A stretch of 5,254 bases of DNA from contig CAMWWR010000166.1 in NCBI GenBank assembly GCA_947178045.1, positions 1 to 5,254 of the forward strand. Reading direction: 5' to 3'. Below, one piece after another: positions 4,832 to 5,254 of the stretch (position 1 is its first letter; the number at the start of each line of letters is the position of its first letter). Origin of the DNA: an uncultured Clostridia bacterium (GTDB lineage Bacteria > Bacillota > Clostridia > Lachnospirales > Lachnospiraceae). A model generated the notes under the pieces. The model made no database searches. It was not told where the DNA came from and saw nothing but the letters and a program-made list of their open reading frames with translations. The position numbers were made by a program, and so were the translations under genes.

Positions 4832-5254
4832 TTATTTGCTGCGCGGCGTCTGTTTGGAGGTCTTTCGAAGGGACAGTCCGGCCAGCAGCGCCACCAGCAG
4901 CAGAGGAATCAGAATGTTTTTATAGCGGGTGTACCAGCTCGCCACAACGGGCCAGCTGCTCTGGAGCAGATAACCCAGCCCGCACAGAACGGCGTTCCAG
5001 AAAAAAATGCCGATGAAGGAGTAGCCGAGATAGACCGGCAGAGGCAGGCGGAGCGCTCCGGCGACGAAGCCGAGATATGTACGGCACAGCGGGATAAAAC
5101 GCCCGAACAGCACGAGGATCGGGCCGCGCCGGTTGAAATATTCCAGCGAGGAATCCAAGCCGCGGCGCGTTTTCGGGAAGCGCCTCGTCAGTCCCGAGAG
5201 CAGCGGCTGTCCGCCGAGCCGTCCGAGCCCGTAGCAGATTGTTGTGCCGGCAAG
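4832..5254 (-). CDS. DedA-family (SNARE-associated/VTT domain) membrane protein, 5' end cut by window
   Basis: The frame is open from the window end at 5254 down to the stop TAA (4834-4832), giving 141 complete codons with the last 140 as residues. The gene begins beyond the window. The visible part is the C-terminal portion of the DedA domain: a GYxxGR-like stretch (ICYGLGRLGG), a basic region, then a membrane stretch starting with LFGRFIPLCRT. This is the family's F/S-GRF-I/V-P-x-x-R motif with its conserved Arg. Hydrophobic segments around GYSFIGIFFWNAVLCGLGYLL and a last helix NILIPLLLVALLAGLSL follow, then a short basic tail (RKTSKQTPRSK). DedA proteins are inner-membrane proteins; characterised members translocate lipids such as undecaprenyl phosphate, and others affect membrane potential and drug tolerance. 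Which substrate applies here cannot be told. A TTG at 5158 could be mistaken for a start, but the family domain clearly continues upstream of it. Confidence 0.9.
   Translation of the reverse strand, partial: LAGTTICYGLGRLGGQPLLSGLTRRFPKTRRGLDSSLEYFNRRGPILVLFGRFIPLCRTYLGFVAGALRLPLPVYLGYSFIGIFFWNAVLCGLGYLLQSSWPVVASWYTRYKNILIPLLLVALLAGLSLRKTSKQTPRSK

Noticed and set aside
4819..5016. Plus-strand 65-codon open frame opposite dedA
   Set aside because: It is antisense to the DedA coding region, has no family resemblance and no convincing ribosome site.

Overview
The window reads as a stretch of ordinary Firmicutes chromosome with high GC content. The best guess is a GC-rich Clostridia/Lachnospiraceae-type bacterium. 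The grounds are AGGAGG-type ribosome sites, a MetA of the acetyl-CoA type, a class I PyrC, a long (about 306-residue) 'type 2' PyrF, and a DedA-family membrane protein. The taxon is an inference from protein character, not a demonstrated match. No rRNA, tRNA, CRISPR array, insertion sequence or phage gene is visible.

Layout. (1) Bases 1-713 hold the 3' part of a homoserine O-acetyltransferase gene (metA), cut by the window start. (2) A 53-base gap follows with a plausible promoter (extended -10), then five genes in the same direction: a divergent TruA-type pseudouridine synthase (767-1513), a small Nudix-fold protein with a degenerate Nudix box (1580-1978, GTG start), dihydroorotase pyrC (2027-3301), orotidine-5'-phosphate decarboxylase pyrF (about 3383-4303), and a zinc-ribbon protein with one C-terminal membrane helix (4322-4774). 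The gaps of 66, 48, 81 and 18 bases contain no convincing terminator, so one transcript is plausible. (3) On the opposite strand, converging on this set, is the C-terminal part of a DedA-family membrane protein (4832-5254), cut by the window end. The 57-base convergent gap holds a short GC-rich hairpin without a clear T-run.

How the genes fit together. PyrC makes dihydroorotate (third step) and PyrF makes UMP (last step) of de novo pyrimidine synthesis. The intervening pyrD/K and pyrE genes are not next to them here. MetA feeds methionine synthesis and appears to be a separate unit. The TruA-like and Nudix-like proteins precede pyrC, and both depart from their families at catalytic positions: the TruA catalytic Asp is Glu, and two of the three helix acids of the Nudix box are lost. 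These are the most unusual points in the window. I did not find a clearly new multi-gene system; the adjacent pair of altered enzymes and the uncharacterised zinc-ribbon membrane protein are the best candidates for follow-up.
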